Shown: one piece after another, positions 8,966 through 19,743 of the stretch
Layout: every line of letters starts with the position of its first letter
How positions within the stretch are numbered: the first letter of the stretch is position 1
Origin: Campylobacter concisus
GTDB taxonomy: Bacteria > Campylobacterota > Campylobacteria > Campylobacterales > Campylobacteraceae
DNA: 64,000 nucleotides
Direction of reading: 5' to 3'
Assembly (NCBI RefSeq): GCF_002913045.1
Contig: NZ_PPAF01000035.1
Span: 62,001-126,000 of the forward strand
Made by a program: the position numbers and the translations under genes
Notes under the pieces: generated by a model
Database searches by the model: none
What the model saw: the letters and a program-made list of their open reading frames with translations, nothing else
What the model was told of the DNA's origin: nothing

Positions 8966-9937
8966 ATGCAAATTTTTACTAAGGCAAAAGTTTATGATTT
9001 TATGCGGTTTAGATTTGCTTCATTGGCACTTTCTATATTTTTATTTGTTGGCTCGATCTTTTTGCTTGCAACAAAGGGTCTAAACTACGGCATTGATTTC
9101 TCTGGCGGTACGCTTATTCAGCTAAAATACGACACCAAAGCGCCACTTGATAAAATTCGTGATGCTTTTGGCACAAATGAAGTGCTTAAAAACGCCTCTG
9201 TTACTGAGTTTGGAAGCGAAGATGAGGCTGTTATTAGATTTTCAGGTTCAAGCTCAAATTTAACTGGTGACATTGGCACTGAGATAAAGCAAATTTTAAA
9301 AGATACTGGAAATTTTGAAGTAAGACGTGTTGATATCGTTGGACCAAAGGTTGGTGACGAGCTTAGAGAAAAAGGCTTGATGGCTCTTGGAATTTCACTA
9401 ATTGGCATATTAATCTACATCACATTTAGGTTTGAGTGGCGTTTTGCGCTTGCTGCGATCGCAACTGAAATTCACGATATAGTTATAACTGTCGGTGCTA
9501 TTTCACTATTTGATATCGATGTAAATTTGGACACGCTAGCTGCCGTTTTAACGGTGCTTGGCTACTCTCTAAATGATACGATTATTATCTTTGATAGGAT
9601 CAGAGAAGGTATCAAAGAGAGCAAGCGAACTGATATCGAAGGCGTTATCAACGAGTCAGTCTCAGCCACACTTTCAAGGACTATCTTAACTTCAGCAACT
9701 ACGATGATGACAGTTCTTGTGCTATTTTTGTTTGGTGGAGATATGATACATGGATTTTCATTTATTCTTATCGTTGGTATTGTCATAGGAACGATCAGTT
9801 CGATCTACATCTCTTCGCCGTTTCTTATCTGGTTTAAATTTAGCATCGAGCATTTTAGAAGTAGAGAGACTGAAAAGCAAAAGATAAAAAAAGAGCGCGA
9901 AAAAGAGCGTGCTATGTTTGAGAAAGGCGTTGTGTAA
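8966..9937 (+). CDS. secF: Protein translocase subunit SecF
   Basis: Partner of SecD in the inner membrane. The 323 residues show the first membrane segment, the motif GIDFSGGT near residue 37, a periplasmic domain ending VGPKVGDELR, and the C-terminal membrane block with GYSLNDTIIIFDRIRE. The ATG follows the secD stop by two bases after AAAGGAG. The C-terminal tail is very rich in Lys, Arg and Glu. The following gene starts 9 bases later. Confidence 0.97.
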   Translation: MQIFTKAKVYDFMRFRFASLALSIFLFVGSIFLLATKGLNYGIDFSGGTLIQLKYDTKAPLDKIRDAFGTNEVLKNASVTEFGSEDEAVIRFSGSSSNLTGDIGTEIKQILKDTGNFEVRRVDIVGPKVGDELREKGLMALGISLIGILIYITFRFEWRFALAAIATEIHDIVITVGAISLFDIDVNLDTLAAVLTVLGYSLNDTIIIFDRIREGIKESKRTDIEGVINESVSATLSRTILTSATTMMTVLVLFLFGGDMIHGFSFILIVGIVIGTISSIYISSPFLIWFKFSIEHFRSRETEKQKIKKEREKERAMFEKGVV

Positions 9938-9946
9938 GGAGGGATA

Positions 9947-10285
9947 ATGAACTGGGGAAAAGTTATCTACATATTTTTTGCATTGATGAGTCTTACGACC
10001 ACGGCGGAGTTTTTATACGATAAAAATGAGATCGCCCTTTTTGTGGCAGCTAGTATAAATTTGGTTTCTACGCTACTTAAGATCGGCGTTAAAAATTTAC
10101 TTTCAGCTGAGCTTTTTGCGAGCTCGCTGGTTGCTGACTTGCACCTTATACCAGCCTTTGTTATATTGCAAGTCTCTGAAAATATGACGCTTAGCTACTC
10201 GCTAGCCATTGGTGCGGTCATCGCAAATATATTTTCACTAGCCTTGGTTTTAATAGAGTCAAGCAAATCACAAGAAGAATTTTAG
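9947..10285 (+). CDS. Small inner-membrane protein (DUF6394-like)
   Basis: A 112-residue protein with about four hydrophobic segments and little else, starting at an ATG preceded by AAGGAGG. It resembles the small Campylobacterota membrane proteins I know as DUF6394, which have no assigned function. It lies between secF and leuS with gaps of 9 and 8 bases, so it is co-transcribed with the translocon genes. Position is suggestive of a membrane or secretion role but does not prove it. Confidence 0.75.
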   Translation: MNWGKVIYIFFALMSLTTTAEFLYDKNEIALFVAASINLVSTLLKIGVKNLLSAELFASSLVADLHLIPAFVILQVSENMTLSYSLAIGAVIANIFSLALVLIESSKSQEEF

Positions 10286-10293
10286 GAGAAAAA

Positions 10294-12759
10294 ATGGCTG
10301 AGAAGATAAAATATGAGCCTTTAAAGATAGAAAAAAAATGGCAAGAAATTTGGGATAAAAATGAGGAATTTGAGCCAAAAGACGATCTGAGCTTGCCAAA
10401 AAAATATATCCTAAGTATGTTTCCTTATCCAAGCGGACGCATACATATGGGGCATGTAAGAAACTACTCTATCGGTGATGCACTTGCTAGATCATATAGA
10501 AAAAGCGGCTACAACGTGCTTCATCCTATCGGCTTTGATAGCTTTGGCATGCCAGCTGAAAACGCAGCCATAAAACATAAAATTCACCCTAAAATTTGGA
10601 CTTACGAAAACATCGACTATATGAAAAAAGAGCTAGCAAGCCTTGGTTTTTCATTTTCTAAAAAGAGAATTTTAGCCACATCTGATCCACTTTACACAAA
10701 GTGGGAGCAAAGCTTTTTTATAAAGATGTTTGAAAAAGGGCTTGTTTATAGAAAAAATGCAATTATAAATTGGTGCGAATACGATCAAACTGTGCTTGCA
10801 AATGAGCAGGTAGAGGATGGTAAATGCTGGAGATGCGGTAATGATGTTGTACAAAAAGAGCTTCCTGGATATTACTTTAACATCACAAAATACGCTAGCG
10901 AGCTACTTGACGATTTGAAGCTTCTTGAAGGCAAATGGCCAAATCAAGTAATTACAATGCAAGAAAACTGGATTGGCAGAAGCTACGGCTTGGAGTTTAA
11001 ATTTTATCTTGATGAGGCTTCAAAAGAGGCTTTAGGTGGTAAATTTGATGGCTTTGAAGTGTTTACTACAAGAGCTGATACGATTTACGGCGTTAGCTAC
11101 ACAGCTCTTGCGCCAGAGCATCCTATCGTAAAAGCACTTCTTGAGAGTTATAAATTTGACGAAACCAAAAAAGCAAAGATAAAAGCAATCCTAAATCAAA
11201 GCCCAAGAGAGCGTCAAGCGAGCGAAAAAGATGGAGAATTTTTAGGAATTTATGTCGTTCATCCACTTACCAATGAAAAAATCCCAGTTTGGGTTGCAAA
11301 TTTTATCCTAGCTGACTACGGCAGTGGCGCTATCATGGCTGTCCCTGCACACGATCAAAGAGACTTCGAGTTTGCAACTAAATTTAATCTACCTATAAAA
11401 CCAGTCGTAAAGCCACTTGAGGGCGAGAGCGACGGTTCTAAAGCATACTCTGAGTATGGAATTTCTATAAATTCTGAGCTTATAAATGGACTTGCTTCAG
11501 AAGAAGCTAAAAATTTCATAATAGAAAAATTTGAAAAAGATGGTCTAGGCAAAAGGATCACAAACTACAAACTAAGAGACTGGGGAATTTCTCGTCAAAG
11601 ATACTGGGGTGCGCCGATACCTGTCGTGCACTGCAAATGCTGTGGCGTAGTACCTGAAAAAGAGGAAAATTTACCTATCGCACTTCCAGAAGATGTCGAG
11701 ATCACAGGCGAGGGCAATCCGCTTGATAAACATCCAACTTGGAAATTTACAAAGTGTCCAAAATGCGGACAAGATGCGATCAGAGAGACTGATACGATGG
11801 ATACGTTTGTGGAGAGTAGCTGGTATTTTGCTAGATTTGCAAGCGATGAGAAGACGTGGGAGCAAAAAGCGCTTGATGAAAAGAGCGTGAATTACTGGAT
11901 GAATGTAGATCAGTATATCGGCGGCATTGAGCATGCGATTTTGCACCTTTTATACGCTAGATTTTTCCAAAAGGTCTTAAGAGATCTAGGCTATCTAAGG
12001 GATGACGAGCCATTTGAAAATTTGCTAACTCAAGGCATGGTTTTAAAAGATGGCAAAAAGATGAGCAAAAGTAAGGGCAATGTCGTAGATCCTGATGATA
12101 TCATCAATAAATATGGTGCTGATACGGCAAGGCTATTTATCCTTTTTGCAGCACCTCCTCAAAAAGAGCTTGAGTGGAACGACAGTGCAGTTGAAGGCGC
12201 ATTTAGGTTTTTGAATAGGCTTTGGGAGAAGGCACAAACTATCAAAAAGATAGACGAACTGCCTCAGATAGATCATGAAAGCCTAAACAAAGACGAGAAA
12301 TTTGCAAGGTTAAAAATTTATGAAGCGCTTAAAAAATCAACCGAGGTTTTTGGCGACACATTTGCTTTTAATACATTAATCGCTGCTTGCATGGAGGCAC
12401 TAAATGCTATAAATGCTCAGGATAACGACGATGTAAATGCTGAAGGCTTTTTTATCATCTTAAATTTACTAGAACCTATCGTACCGCACATCGCAAATGA
12501 GCTTAGTGAAGAGCTTTTTGGTAGGAAAAATTTCACAAAGATAGCCGTAAAAGAAGAGGTTTTTGTAAAAGATAGCATCGCTCTTGCAGTTACAGTAAAT
12601 GGCAAAAAAAGGGCTGAGTTTGAAGTGGCAGCAAGCAAGAGTGAGAGTGAAATTTTAAAGCTAGCTAAGCAAAATGTGGCTAAATGGCTTGAAGGAAAAG
12701 AAATTTTAAAAGAGATTTATATAAAAGGCAAATTAGTAAATTTTGTCATTAAAGGATAA
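10294..12759 (+). CDS. leuS: Leucyl-tRNA synthetase
   Basis: Charges tRNA-Leu in the cytosol. The 821-residue class I synthetase has the HIGH-type motif HMGH at residues 51-54 and KMSKS at 589-593. In between are the CP1 editing domain (TTRADTIYG; later [16 protein letters not shown]) and two cysteine pairs in the zinc-binding insert (CWRCG; CKCCG with CPKCG). Length is as expected for bacterial LeuRS. It has AGGAG upstream and the next gene starts four bases after its stop. Confidence 0.99.
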   Translation: MAEKIKYEPLKIEKKWQEIWDKNEEFEPKDDLSLPKKYILSMFPYPSGRIHMGHVRNYSIGDALARSYRKSGYNVLHPIGFDSFGMPAENAAIKHKIHPKIWTYENIDYMKKELASLGFSFSKKRILATSDPLYTKWEQSFFIKMFEKGLVYRKNAIINWCEYDQTVLANEQVEDGKCWRCGNDVVQKELPGYYFNITKYASELLDDLKLLEGKWPNQVITMQENWIGRSYGLEFKFYLDEASKEALGGKFDGFEVFTTRADTIYGVSYTALAPEHPIVKALLESYKFDETKKAKIKAILNQSPRERQASEKDGEFLGIYVVHPLTNEKIPVWVANFILADYGSGAIMAVPAHDQRDFEFATKFNLPIKPVVKPLEGESDGSKAYSEYGISINSELINGLASEEAKNFIIEKFEKDGLGKRITNYKLRDWGISRQRYWGAPIPVVHCKCCGVVPEKEENLPIALPEDVEITGEGNPLDKHPTWKFTKCPKCGQDAIRETDTMDTFVESSWYFARFASDEKTWEQKALDEKSVNYWMNVDQYIGGIEHAILHLLYARFFQKVLRDLGYLRDDEPFENLLTQGMVLKDGKKMSKSKGNVVDPDDIINKYGADTARLFILFAAPPQKELEWNDSAVEGAFRFLNRLWEKAQTIKKIDELPQIDHESLNKDEKFARLKIYEALKKSTEVFGDTFAFNTLIAACMEALNAINAQDNDDVNAEGFFIILNLLEPIVPHIANELSEELFGRKNFTKIAVKEEVFVKDSIALAVTVNGKKRAEFEVAASKSESEILKLAKQNVAKWLEGKEILKEIYIKGKLVNFVIKG

Positions 12760-12762
12760 ATT

Positions 12763-13302
12763 TTGAGATATTTTTTAGCATTTTTTATTGCGATATTTAT
12801 CTGCGGGTGTAGTTATAAGCCGGTTTCAAAGATCACACATGATCTAGTAGGTGATAAAATTTACGTTGATGTGATTATCAGCAAAGAAGAGCCAAAAAAT
12901 AGTGTTTGGATAAAGGATGCTGTAAAAGAGGGTATGGTCGCAAGGCTAAATAAAAATTTATCAAGTAAAGAGAGTGCTGATACTTCGATAATTATTTCAG
13001 TAAAAGATTTAAATTACGAAGCGATCATTTATGATGAGTTTGGCTACATTACGTCATATAAAGCACATTTAAGCTTAAATTATAAGACTAAATTTAAAGA
13101 TGGTAGCGTGGTTGATATTCCAGCCACTGGCGAGTATGACTTTAGTGTCGCAAGACGTCAAAAAGATGTAAGATTCGCTGACAGCATTCTTAGTGATACT
13201 CAAAAATACGAAGCTATCAAAGAGGCATCAAAAGAAGCCTTTGAAGAGTATATCGCAAGTTTAGCGGTAAAAGGATATAGAAATGGCAGCAGTAACCGTT
13301 AG
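12763..13302 (+). CDS. lptE: LptE-like LPS-assembly lipoprotein
   Basis: A 179-residue lipoprotein with a short hydrophobic signal ending in a Cys (FICGCSYKP, near residue 16). It matches the position and size of the LptE-like lipoprotein next to leuS in C. jejuni. LptE plugs LptD in the outer membrane and helps insert LPS/LOS. The start is a TTG at 12763 with AAAGGA upstream. Its last 20 bases overlap the GGDEF gene. LptE sequences are poorly conserved, so the name rests on context and signal type. Confidence 0.65.
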   Translation: MRYFLAFFIAIFICGCSYKPVSKITHDLVGDKIYVDVIISKEEPKNSVWIKDAVKEGMVARLNKNLSSKESADTSIIISVKDLNYEAIIYDEFGYITSYKAHLSLNYKTKFKDGSVVDIPATGEYDFSVARRQKDVRFADSILSDTQKYEAIKEASKEAFEEYIASLAVKGYRNGSSNR

Positions 13303-14857
13303 TCAAATAGTCAAGGAAGCCTTAAATGAGATCAAAGATCGTCATTTGATGCTAACGCCAGAGAATTACACTGAAGTCTATAATGAAATTTCTAAAAAAT
13401 ATGGCTTTACAACAGAAGAGAGTAAAAAGATAGAAAAATATATCTCAAGGCTTGGTGACGAATATAAAAATCAAGCCCTAAGCCTTCATATAAAGACGGT
13501 CGATGAGTTTGTCGCTTTTATGACTGCTAGGCTCTCTAGGGGTGCTCAACAAGGAGCAAGTCTTGCAACTGATGATAAAAAATTACAATCACTAAACGCA
13601 TTTGCTAGAAGAATTCTCCAAGCTATCTCAATGCTTCACAATAAAGATGCAAAAAGCTTAGCAGAGCAAAGTATGCAGCTACTTGCTAGAAGATATGATG
13701 AGAAAAATATTGAAGAAATGTGCCTTAGATGGTTTGACTTTGTTAGCTCGTACGACACTGAATTTTTAGAATTTTTGAAATATTATGGTGTTAGAAATTT
13801 TGATGATTTAAAGACAATGAGTTCTGAACTTGAGAAATTTCTTGCACAAAAAGATGAAGATGGCGAAGAGGATATTTTGATTCAGCTTTTAAGCCTTACT
13901 CTTGAGCCTTCTATTACAAAGGATCTTGATGAAGAGCTTAGCTCGATAAGAAGTACTTTGAAGCAAAATCCTAAAACCTTAAATAGCAAAGAATTTCAAG
14001 AAAAGGTAAAGGCATTTGTTGATCGCAGAATAGAAGAAGATAGAACGGAAATCATAGAAAAAGTTGGTTCGTTAAATAATGTCTTACAAAATATAAGCGA
14101 GAGAATTTCTGATATCGCGGTTAGTTCGCAAAGTAGTTCTGATAAAGTAAAAAGCATTAAAAATGATCTAAAAAATGTAAATTTAAATACAAACAGCATT
14201 GATCAAGTAAGAAGCATGCTTATTGAGATCGCTGGAGCTTTGGAGATCGAGAGCAAAGAGCTTGGTATCGAGATGCACAATAGGCAAGCTACTATCTTAG
14301 AGCTTCAAAACAGAGTGAATAGCCTTGAAAAAGAGCTTGAGGAAGCCAAGCTGGAGAGCAAAGAGGACTTTTTGACAAAAGTATCTACTAAGCGTGCATT
14401 GATGAACGAGATTCAACGCATTGAAGAGGCGTATAAACGCTATGGGACTGATTACTCTATATGCTTTGTTGATATTGACTTTTTCAAAAGCATAAACGAT
14501 ACTTATGGACATGAGGCCGGAGATGTTATTCTTTCAGCAGTGGCTCAAGTACTTAAGAAAAATGCTAGAAAGGTTGATTTTGTTGGTAGATATGGCGGCG
14601 AAGAATTTGTAATCTTACTTCCAAGCACTGGCTTAAAAGATAGTGTTAAATTTGGAGATAAGTTAAGAAGTATGATAGAAAATTTCAAATTTATCTATAA
14701 AAATGAGCGTATCAAGGTTACTATAAGCTCCGGCATAGCGACAAGAAGTGCAAATTTAAGCGAGACGATGACACTTGAGGCTGCTGATAAGATGCTTTAT
14801 CTCTCAAAAGAGAATGGTAGAAATCAAGTAATGCCAAAGATAATCGAGGAAAAATGA
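13283..14857 (+). CDS. Diguanylate cyclase (GGDEF protein)
   Basis: A 524-residue cytosolic protein. Residues 1-340 are helical and coiled-coil-like with no recognised sensor domain. Residues 350-520 form a GGDEF domain with the active-site motif GGEEF at 438-442 and an intact inhibitory-site motif RKVD at 429-432, exactly five residues upstream. It should therefore make cyclic di-GMP and be product-inhibited. No membrane segment or signal peptide is visible. It overlaps the lptE-like gene by 20 bases and folC by 4, an unusual place for a signalling enzyme. Confidence 0.93.
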   Translation: MAAVTVSQIVKEALNEIKDRHLMLTPENYTEVYNEISKKYGFTTEESKKIEKYISRLGDEYKNQALSLHIKTVDEFVAFMTARLSRGAQQGASLATDDKKLQSLNAFARRILQAISMLHNKDAKSLAEQSMQLLARRYDEKNIEEMCLRWFDFVSSYDTEFLEFLKYYGVRNFDDLKTMSSELEKFLAQKDEDGEEDILIQLLSLTLEPSITKDLDEELSSIRSTLKQNPKTLNSKEFQEKVKAFVDRRIEEDRTEIIEKVGSLNNVLQNISERISDIAVSSQSSSDKVKSIKNDLKNVNLNTNSIDQVRSMLIEIAGALEIESKELGIEMHNRQATILELQNRVNSLEKELEEAKLESKEDFLTKVSTKRALMNEIQRIEEAYKRYGTDYSICFVDIDFFKSINDTYGHEAGDVILSAVAQVLKKNARKVDFVGRYGGEEFVILLPSTGLKDSVKFGDKLRSMIENFKFIYKNERIKVTISSGIATRSANLSETMTLEAADKMLYLSKENGRNQVMPKIIEEK

Positions 14858-16056
14858 GCCTAGCTAAATTTCTTGATGGCAAACCACTTTACTACAAAGA
14901 GATTGATTATGGTAGGATCATTAGAGCGTATGCGACTATAAAAGAGCACATAAAGCCATTTAAGATTATTCACGTAATAGGCACAAATGGCAAAGGCAGC
15001 ACTGGCCGCTTTTTAGCGCAAATTTTAAGCCAAAATGGTGCAAAAGTAGGGCACTACACGAGCCCTCATATATTTAAATTTAACGAGCGATTTTGGCTAA
15101 ATGGCGAGGTCGCTAGCGATGAAATTTTAGAAGCAGCTCACGAGCGCTTGCAGGCTCTTTTAAGTGACGAGTACAAGATAAAAACGAGCTATTTTGAGTA
15201 TATGACGCTGATTTCTGCGGTACTTTTTGAGGGTTGCGATTATTTTGTCTGCGAAGCTGGTATGGGCGGTGTGCTTGATGCGACAAATGTTTTTGAAAAA
15301 GAGTTAAGCATTTTTACGCCTATTGGGCTTGATCACACGGCAGTTCTTGGGGATAGTTTGGAAGAAATCTCACGTACGAAATTTGAGGCTATGGGCAAAA
15401 GAGCTATTTTAAATGACGAAATGAACGATACAAGTATCGCTATCGCAAAAGAGATCACAAGTGAAAAAGGCTCCACTTTAAGCTTCCCAAGAGAAATTTT
15501 AACCAAAGAAAATTTAAACGAGATCGCAAACTATGCAAATAAATTTAATCTGCCAGAGTTTTTACGATCAAATTTAACTCTAGCCTACGCTGCGGCTAAA
15601 ATTTTAGATAGCAGCATAGATATCAAAAAGCTGGGTGCTCTTACGCTTCGAGGCAGATGCGAAAAGATCGCTTCAAATTTATACGTTGATGTCGGTCACA
15701 ACGAGCTTGGCGCAAAGGCTGTTGCTAAGAAATTTAGCCAAGGTGAGTTTGTTGGCAAGAAGCTTACCTTGGTATATAATTCGTTCTTGGATAAAGATTT
15801 CAAAGCGGTTTTGGCAGCTTTAAAGCCAGTCGTTGAGGATGTGCTGCTTTATCACTATCACTGCGAGGGTAGGGAGCTTGGCGGAGAGCTCATAAATAAA
15901 GCGTTAAACGAGCTTAAAATTTCGCATAGAGAGTTTGAGTCAAGCGATATGAACGATATAAAAGATGCAAAAAACGGCAAAATTTACCTAGCATTTGGTT
16001 CGTTTCACTTGGCCGAAGCCTTTTTAAAAGAGTACTATGCAAGCAAAGGTCTATGA
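14854..16056 (+). CDS. folC: Folylpolyglutamate / dihydrofolate synthase
   Basis: Adds glutamate to folates (and pteroate, if bifunctional) in the cytosol. The 400-residue Mur-ligase-fold protein has the ATP loop GTNGKGST at residues 43-50, the CEAGMGG motif and GLDHTAVLG. The ATG overlaps the previous stop (ATGA), and the end overlaps mfd by 20 bases. The size matches FolC. Confidence 0.95.
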   Translation: MSLAKFLDGKPLYYKEIDYGRIIRAYATIKEHIKPFKIIHVIGTNGKGSTGRFLAQILSQNGAKVGHYTSPHIFKFNERFWLNGEVASDEILEAAHERLQALLSDEYKIKTSYFEYMTLISAVLFEGCDYFVCEAGMGGVLDATNVFEKELSIFTPIGLDHTAVLGDSLEEISRTKFEAMGKRAILNDEMNDTSIAIAKEITSEKGSTLSFPREILTKENLNEIANYANKFNLPEFLRSNLTLAYAAAKILDSSIDIKKLGALTLRGRCEKIASNLYVDVGHNELGAKAVAKKFSQGEFVGKKLTLVYNSFLDKDFKAVLAALKPVVEDVLLYHYHCEGRELGGELINKALNELKISHREFESSDMNDIKDAKNGKIYLAFGSFHLAEAFLKEYYASKGL

Positions 16057-18982
16057 GTATCTTTTAACACACGCCCCACAAATTCTCATCTGTGAAGATG
16101 ACAAAGAGGCGGCACTTTGTGCGGATACGGCCAGTTTTGCTGGCTTTAGCGCATTTAAACTACCTGATTTTAGAGCTAAAAAGGGCGATGATCTAAGAAG
16201 CTTTAACGAAGAGCTTTTTGAAATTTCATCCGTTCTTAGCAAATACTATAAATTTGATGGCAAAAAGATCATCATAAGCCCATTTAGCACACTTTTAAAC
16301 CCACTTCCAACGCAAAAAAACCTAGAAAGCTCAACAATCAAGCTAAAAGATAATCTAAATTTAAGCGAATTTGCCGACTTGCTCATACGCTTTGGCTACG
16401 AGTGCGTCGATATCGTTGAGAGCGTTGGCGAGTTTAGCATTCGTGGCGAAGTCATTGACATTTACGGCGTAAATATGGAAGATCCTGTTAGAATTTTACT
16501 CTTTGGCGATGAGGTGGAGAGCATAAGAAATTATAGCACCGCAACGCAAATTAGCAATAAAGCTGAGCTAAGCGAAGCCGAGATCGTGCCATTTATCGCA
16601 AATTTGAGCAAAGACGAGTTTGAAAAGGTCAGCCAAAAGATCGAGGATATGCAAAGCGACGCCTTGGTGAGCGACCTAAATTCACTTGGATTTTGGGCGA
16701 TAGATAGCTTTAGTGACTATTTAAAAGAATTTGACTCAAAGCTTGTTAAAAAGATCGATTTTGAAATTTATGATGTGCCTGAGGAGAAATTTAAGGGTAT
16801 TGAAATTTTGCCTGAGTCAAAGACCTATAAAGATCTAGAAGTTACTTTAAATTTTGACTTTTTTGAGCTAAATAAGAGCAAAAACATAACCGTTCTTTCA
16901 AGAAATGAGGGGCTTTTTAAAGGCTATGAGCTTGATGGTTTTGTCAACGTCAAGCTTGAAATTTCACCCCTTGTAGTAAATTTAACCTCAAGTGATAAGA
17001 TCGTAGTATCACTAAATAAATTTGAGAAAAAAAGGCGAGTTAAACGCTCAAGTCTCGTGGTGGATGAGCTAAAAGTAAATGACTACGTCGTGCATGAAGA
17101 TTATGGTATAGGACGTTTTTTGGGCCTTGAAAAGATCAAGGTTTTAGGCGCGACGAAAGAATTTGTGGTTATCGCCTACCAAAATGACGACAAGCTTCTT
17201 TTGCCGGTTGAACATCTAAATTTAATAGACCGCTACATTGCGCAAAATGGCTCTATGGCGGTACTGGACCGCTTAGGTAAGGCAAATTTTGCCAAGATAA
17301 AAGAAAAGGTTAGAGAAAAACTCTTCGCGATCGCCTCAAAGATCGTAGCAATGGCTGCAAAAAGGGAGCTAATCGCAGGCAAAATTTTACAAAAAGAGGA
17401 TATTTCTTATCTAAATTTCGTCCAAGACGCTGGCTTTTCATACACGAGCGACCAGCAAAAGGCGGTAAATGATATAAGGGATGAGCTAAAAAGCGGCAAG
17501 GTCATGGATAGGCTACTTAGCGGAGACGTTGGCTTTGGCAAGACTGAAGTAGCGATGAATGCTATATTTACCTGCATAAAATCAGGCTTTAGCGCGTTTT
17601 TCTTTGTGCCAACGACGCTTCTTAGCTCACAGCACTACAAGACGCTAAGCCAAAGATTTAGCAAATTTGGCATAAAGGTCTTTAGGCTGGATCGCTTCTC
17701 AAGTGCCAAAGAAAAATCAAACCTACAAAAAGCGCTAAAAGAAAATGAGCCTATAGTTTGCGTGGGTACGCATGCGCTTCTTGGCGTAAAGGCTGAAAAT
17801 TTAGGGCTTATAGTAGTTGATGAAGAGCATAAATTTGGCGTTAAGCAAAAAGAGCAGCTAAAAGAAATTTCTCAGCACTCGCACATCTTAAGTATGAGCG
17901 CCACACCGATACCAAGAAGCCTAAATATGGCGCTTAGCAAGATAAAAACATATAGCATTTTGGCCACTCCGCCAAACTCGAGGTTGGATGTGAGAACCAG
18001 TATGAGAGAGTGGGACGAAAAGGTCGTCAAAGAGGCGATCATGCGTGAGCTAAGACGTGGTGGACAGACTTTTTACATCCACAACCACATCGCAGATATC
18101 GAGCAGACGGCAAATGAGCTAAGAAAAATTTTGCCAAAGCTTAGGATTTTGATACTTCACTCAAAGGTAAATGCAAAAGTCGCTGAAGATGAGATAATGA
18201 AATTTGAGCGGGGCGAATATGACTTACTGCTTTGCACCAGCATCGTTGAAAGCGGTATTCACTTACCAAATGCAAACACCATAATCGTAGAAAATGCCAA
18301 TAAATTTGGCATGGCTGATCTGCATCAGCTGCGTGGTCGCGTGGGCAGAAGCGACAAGCAGGCCTACTGCTACTTTTTGGTAGAAGATAAAAACGCCATT
18401 AGCAAAGACGCGCTAAAACGTCTTGTCGCACTTGAGGGCAACTCATTTTTGGGCGCTGGCTCAGTGTTAGCGTATCACGACCTTGAGATAAGAGGTGGTG
18501 GTAACATCATCGGCGAGGCACAAAGCGGCCACATTGAGGCTATCGGCTACTCACTATATCTAAAAATGCTAGAAGATGAGATAAACAAGCTGCTAAATCA
18601 AGACTCCGCAAAGCTTGACAAGATCGATCTAAAGCTTAGTGTGAGTGCCTTTTTAAATCAAGAATTTATAAGAGAAGATAGACTACGACTTGAAATTTAT
18701 AGGCGCCTTAGCAAGTGCAAAGAAGTCGCTGAGGTCTATGAGATACAAAGTGAGCTTGAGGATAGATTTGGCAAGATAGATACGTTTACAAAGCAGTTTT
18801 TAGATGTCATCATCATTAAAATTTTAGCCCTAAAAGCTGGCATAAAAACGATCTCAAACAGCGAGCAAAACATACTAATAACAAAAAATGATGATGAGAA
18901 GATCAGGCTAAAGTCACGTAGCAAGGACGATGACGATGTTTTGGCTGAAATTTTGGTCTATCTAAGAAAGGATAAGAAATGA
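16037..18982 (+). CDS. mfd: Transcription-repair coupling factor Mfd
   Basis: Removes RNA polymerase stalled at DNA damage and recruits UvrA. At 981 residues it is shorter than the E. coli protein, as in other epsilonproteobacteria. Order: UvrB-like N-terminal region, RNA-polymerase-interacting domain (NDYVVHEDYGIGRFLG), then RecG-like motor with Walker A GDVGFGKT at 496-503 and DEEH at 595-598, followed by HQLRGRVGRS and the C-terminal domain. It overlaps folC by 20 bases and the next gene by four. Confidence 0.98.
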   Translation: MQAKVYEYLLTHAPQILICEDDKEAALCADTASFAGFSAFKLPDFRAKKGDDLRSFNEELFEISSVLSKYYKFDGKKIIISPFSTLLNPLPTQKNLESSTIKLKDNLNLSEFADLLIRFGYECVDIVESVGEFSIRGEVIDIYGVNMEDPVRILLFGDEVESIRNYSTATQISNKAELSEAEIVPFIANLSKDEFEKVSQKIEDMQSDALVSDLNSLGFWAIDSFSDYLKEFDSKLVKKIDFEIYDVPEEKFKGIEILPESKTYKDLEVTLNFDFFELNKSKNITVLSRNEGLFKGYELDGFVNVKLEISPLVVNLTSSDKIVVSLNKFEKKRRVKRSSLVVDELKVNDYVVHEDYGIGRFLGLEKIKVLGATKEFVVIAYQNDDKLLLPVEHLNLIDRYIAQNGSMAVLDRLGKANFAKIKEKVREKLFAIASKIVAMAAKRELIAGKILQKEDISYLNFVQDAGFSYTSDQQKAVNDIRDELKSGKVMDRLLSGDVGFGKTEVAMNAIFTCIKSGFSAFFFVPTTLLSSQHYKTLSQRFSKFGIKVFRLDRFSSAKEKSNLQKALKENEPIVCVGTHALLGVKAENLGLIVVDEEHKFGVKQKEQLKEISQHSHILSMSATPIPRSLNMALSKIKTYSILATPPNSRLDVRTSMREWDEKVVKEAIMRELRRGGQTFYIHNHIADIEQTANELRKILPKLRILILHSKVNAKVAEDEIMKFERGEYDLLLCTSIVESGIHLPNANTIIVENANKFGMADLHQLRGRVGRSDKQAYCYFLVEDKNAISKDALKRLVALEGNSFLGAGSVLAYHDLEIRGGGNIIGEAQSGHIEAIGYSLYLKMLEDEINKLLNQDSAKLDKIDLKLSVSAFLNQEFIREDRLRLEIYRRLSKCKEVAEVYEIQSELEDRFGKIDTFTKQFLDVIIIKILALKAGIKTISNSEQNILITKNDDEKIRLKSRSKDDDDVLAEILVYLRKDKK

Positions 18983-19743
18983 TAGATTGGGGTGTGAAAT
19001 ACGCAGCGATTTATAAAAGCACAAAAGGCATGCTAAAACCAGTTGATGATATTGATTTTGTCGATATCGACTCGCTTTATGGGTTGGAGAAACAAAAAGA
19101 AATTTTGCTAAAAAATACTCTAAATTTTATAGAAGGTAAAGACGCAAATCACGTGCTTCTTTGGGGCGAGAGAGGATGTGGCAAGTCAAGCCTTGTAAGG
19201 GCTGTTTTTACTAAATTTTATAAAGAGGGACTTCGCATCATTGAGATCGGCTGCGAGGATCTAAAATACCTTGGTGACATCATCGATGAGATCAGAAAGA
19301 GTGAGTTTAAATTTATCATTTTTTGCGACGATCTAAGCTTTGAAAATGGTAACAATGAGTACAAATTTCTAAAGCCTATCATGGATGGCTCTATCCAAAA
19401 GCCGCCAAAAAACGTCCTTTTATACGCTACATCAAACCGCAGACACCTAATAAGCGAGTTTAAAAGCGAGAATGAAAACTCAGAGCTAATTGACGGCGAA
19501 ATTCACTACAGCGACGCAGCTCAGGAGAAAATTTCTCTCTCAGATCGCTTTGGCCTTTGGATCAGCTTTTATCAAGGCAACTACGACGAGTACCTAAAAA
19601 TGGTTGATTTTTACTTTAAAGACTACGCAGGTGACAAAGAGGAGCTTCATACGCTTGCTAAAAATTTCGCAACACTTAGAGCCAGCAGAAGTGGCAGAAC
19701 AGCAAAGCAGTTTTATCTAACTTTTAAAGAAAATTTAAAATGA
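18979..19743 (+). CDS. DUF815-type AAA ATPase
   Basis: A 254-residue cytosolic ATPase with the P-loop GERGCGKS at residues 63-70, an aspartate-rich Walker B stretch (FIIFCDDLSF), a sensor-like YATSNRRHL, and an ending ASRSGRTAKQF typical of the DUF815 family. The function of the family is unknown. Its four-base overlaps on both sides place it between mfd and the DNA glycosylase, consistent with, but not proving, a DNA-related role. Confidence 0.87.
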   Translation: MIDWGVKYAAIYKSTKGMLKPVDDIDFVDIDSLYGLEKQKEILLKNTLNFIEGKDANHVLLWGERGCGKSSLVRAVFTKFYKEGLRIIEIGCEDLKYLGDIIDEIRKSEFKFIIFCDDLSFENGNNEYKFLKPIMDGSIQKPPKNVLLYATSNRRHLISEFKSENENSELIDGEIHYSDAAQEKISLSDRFGLWISFYQGNYDEYLKMVDFYFKDYAGDKEELHTLAKNFATLRASRSGRTAKQFYLTFKENLK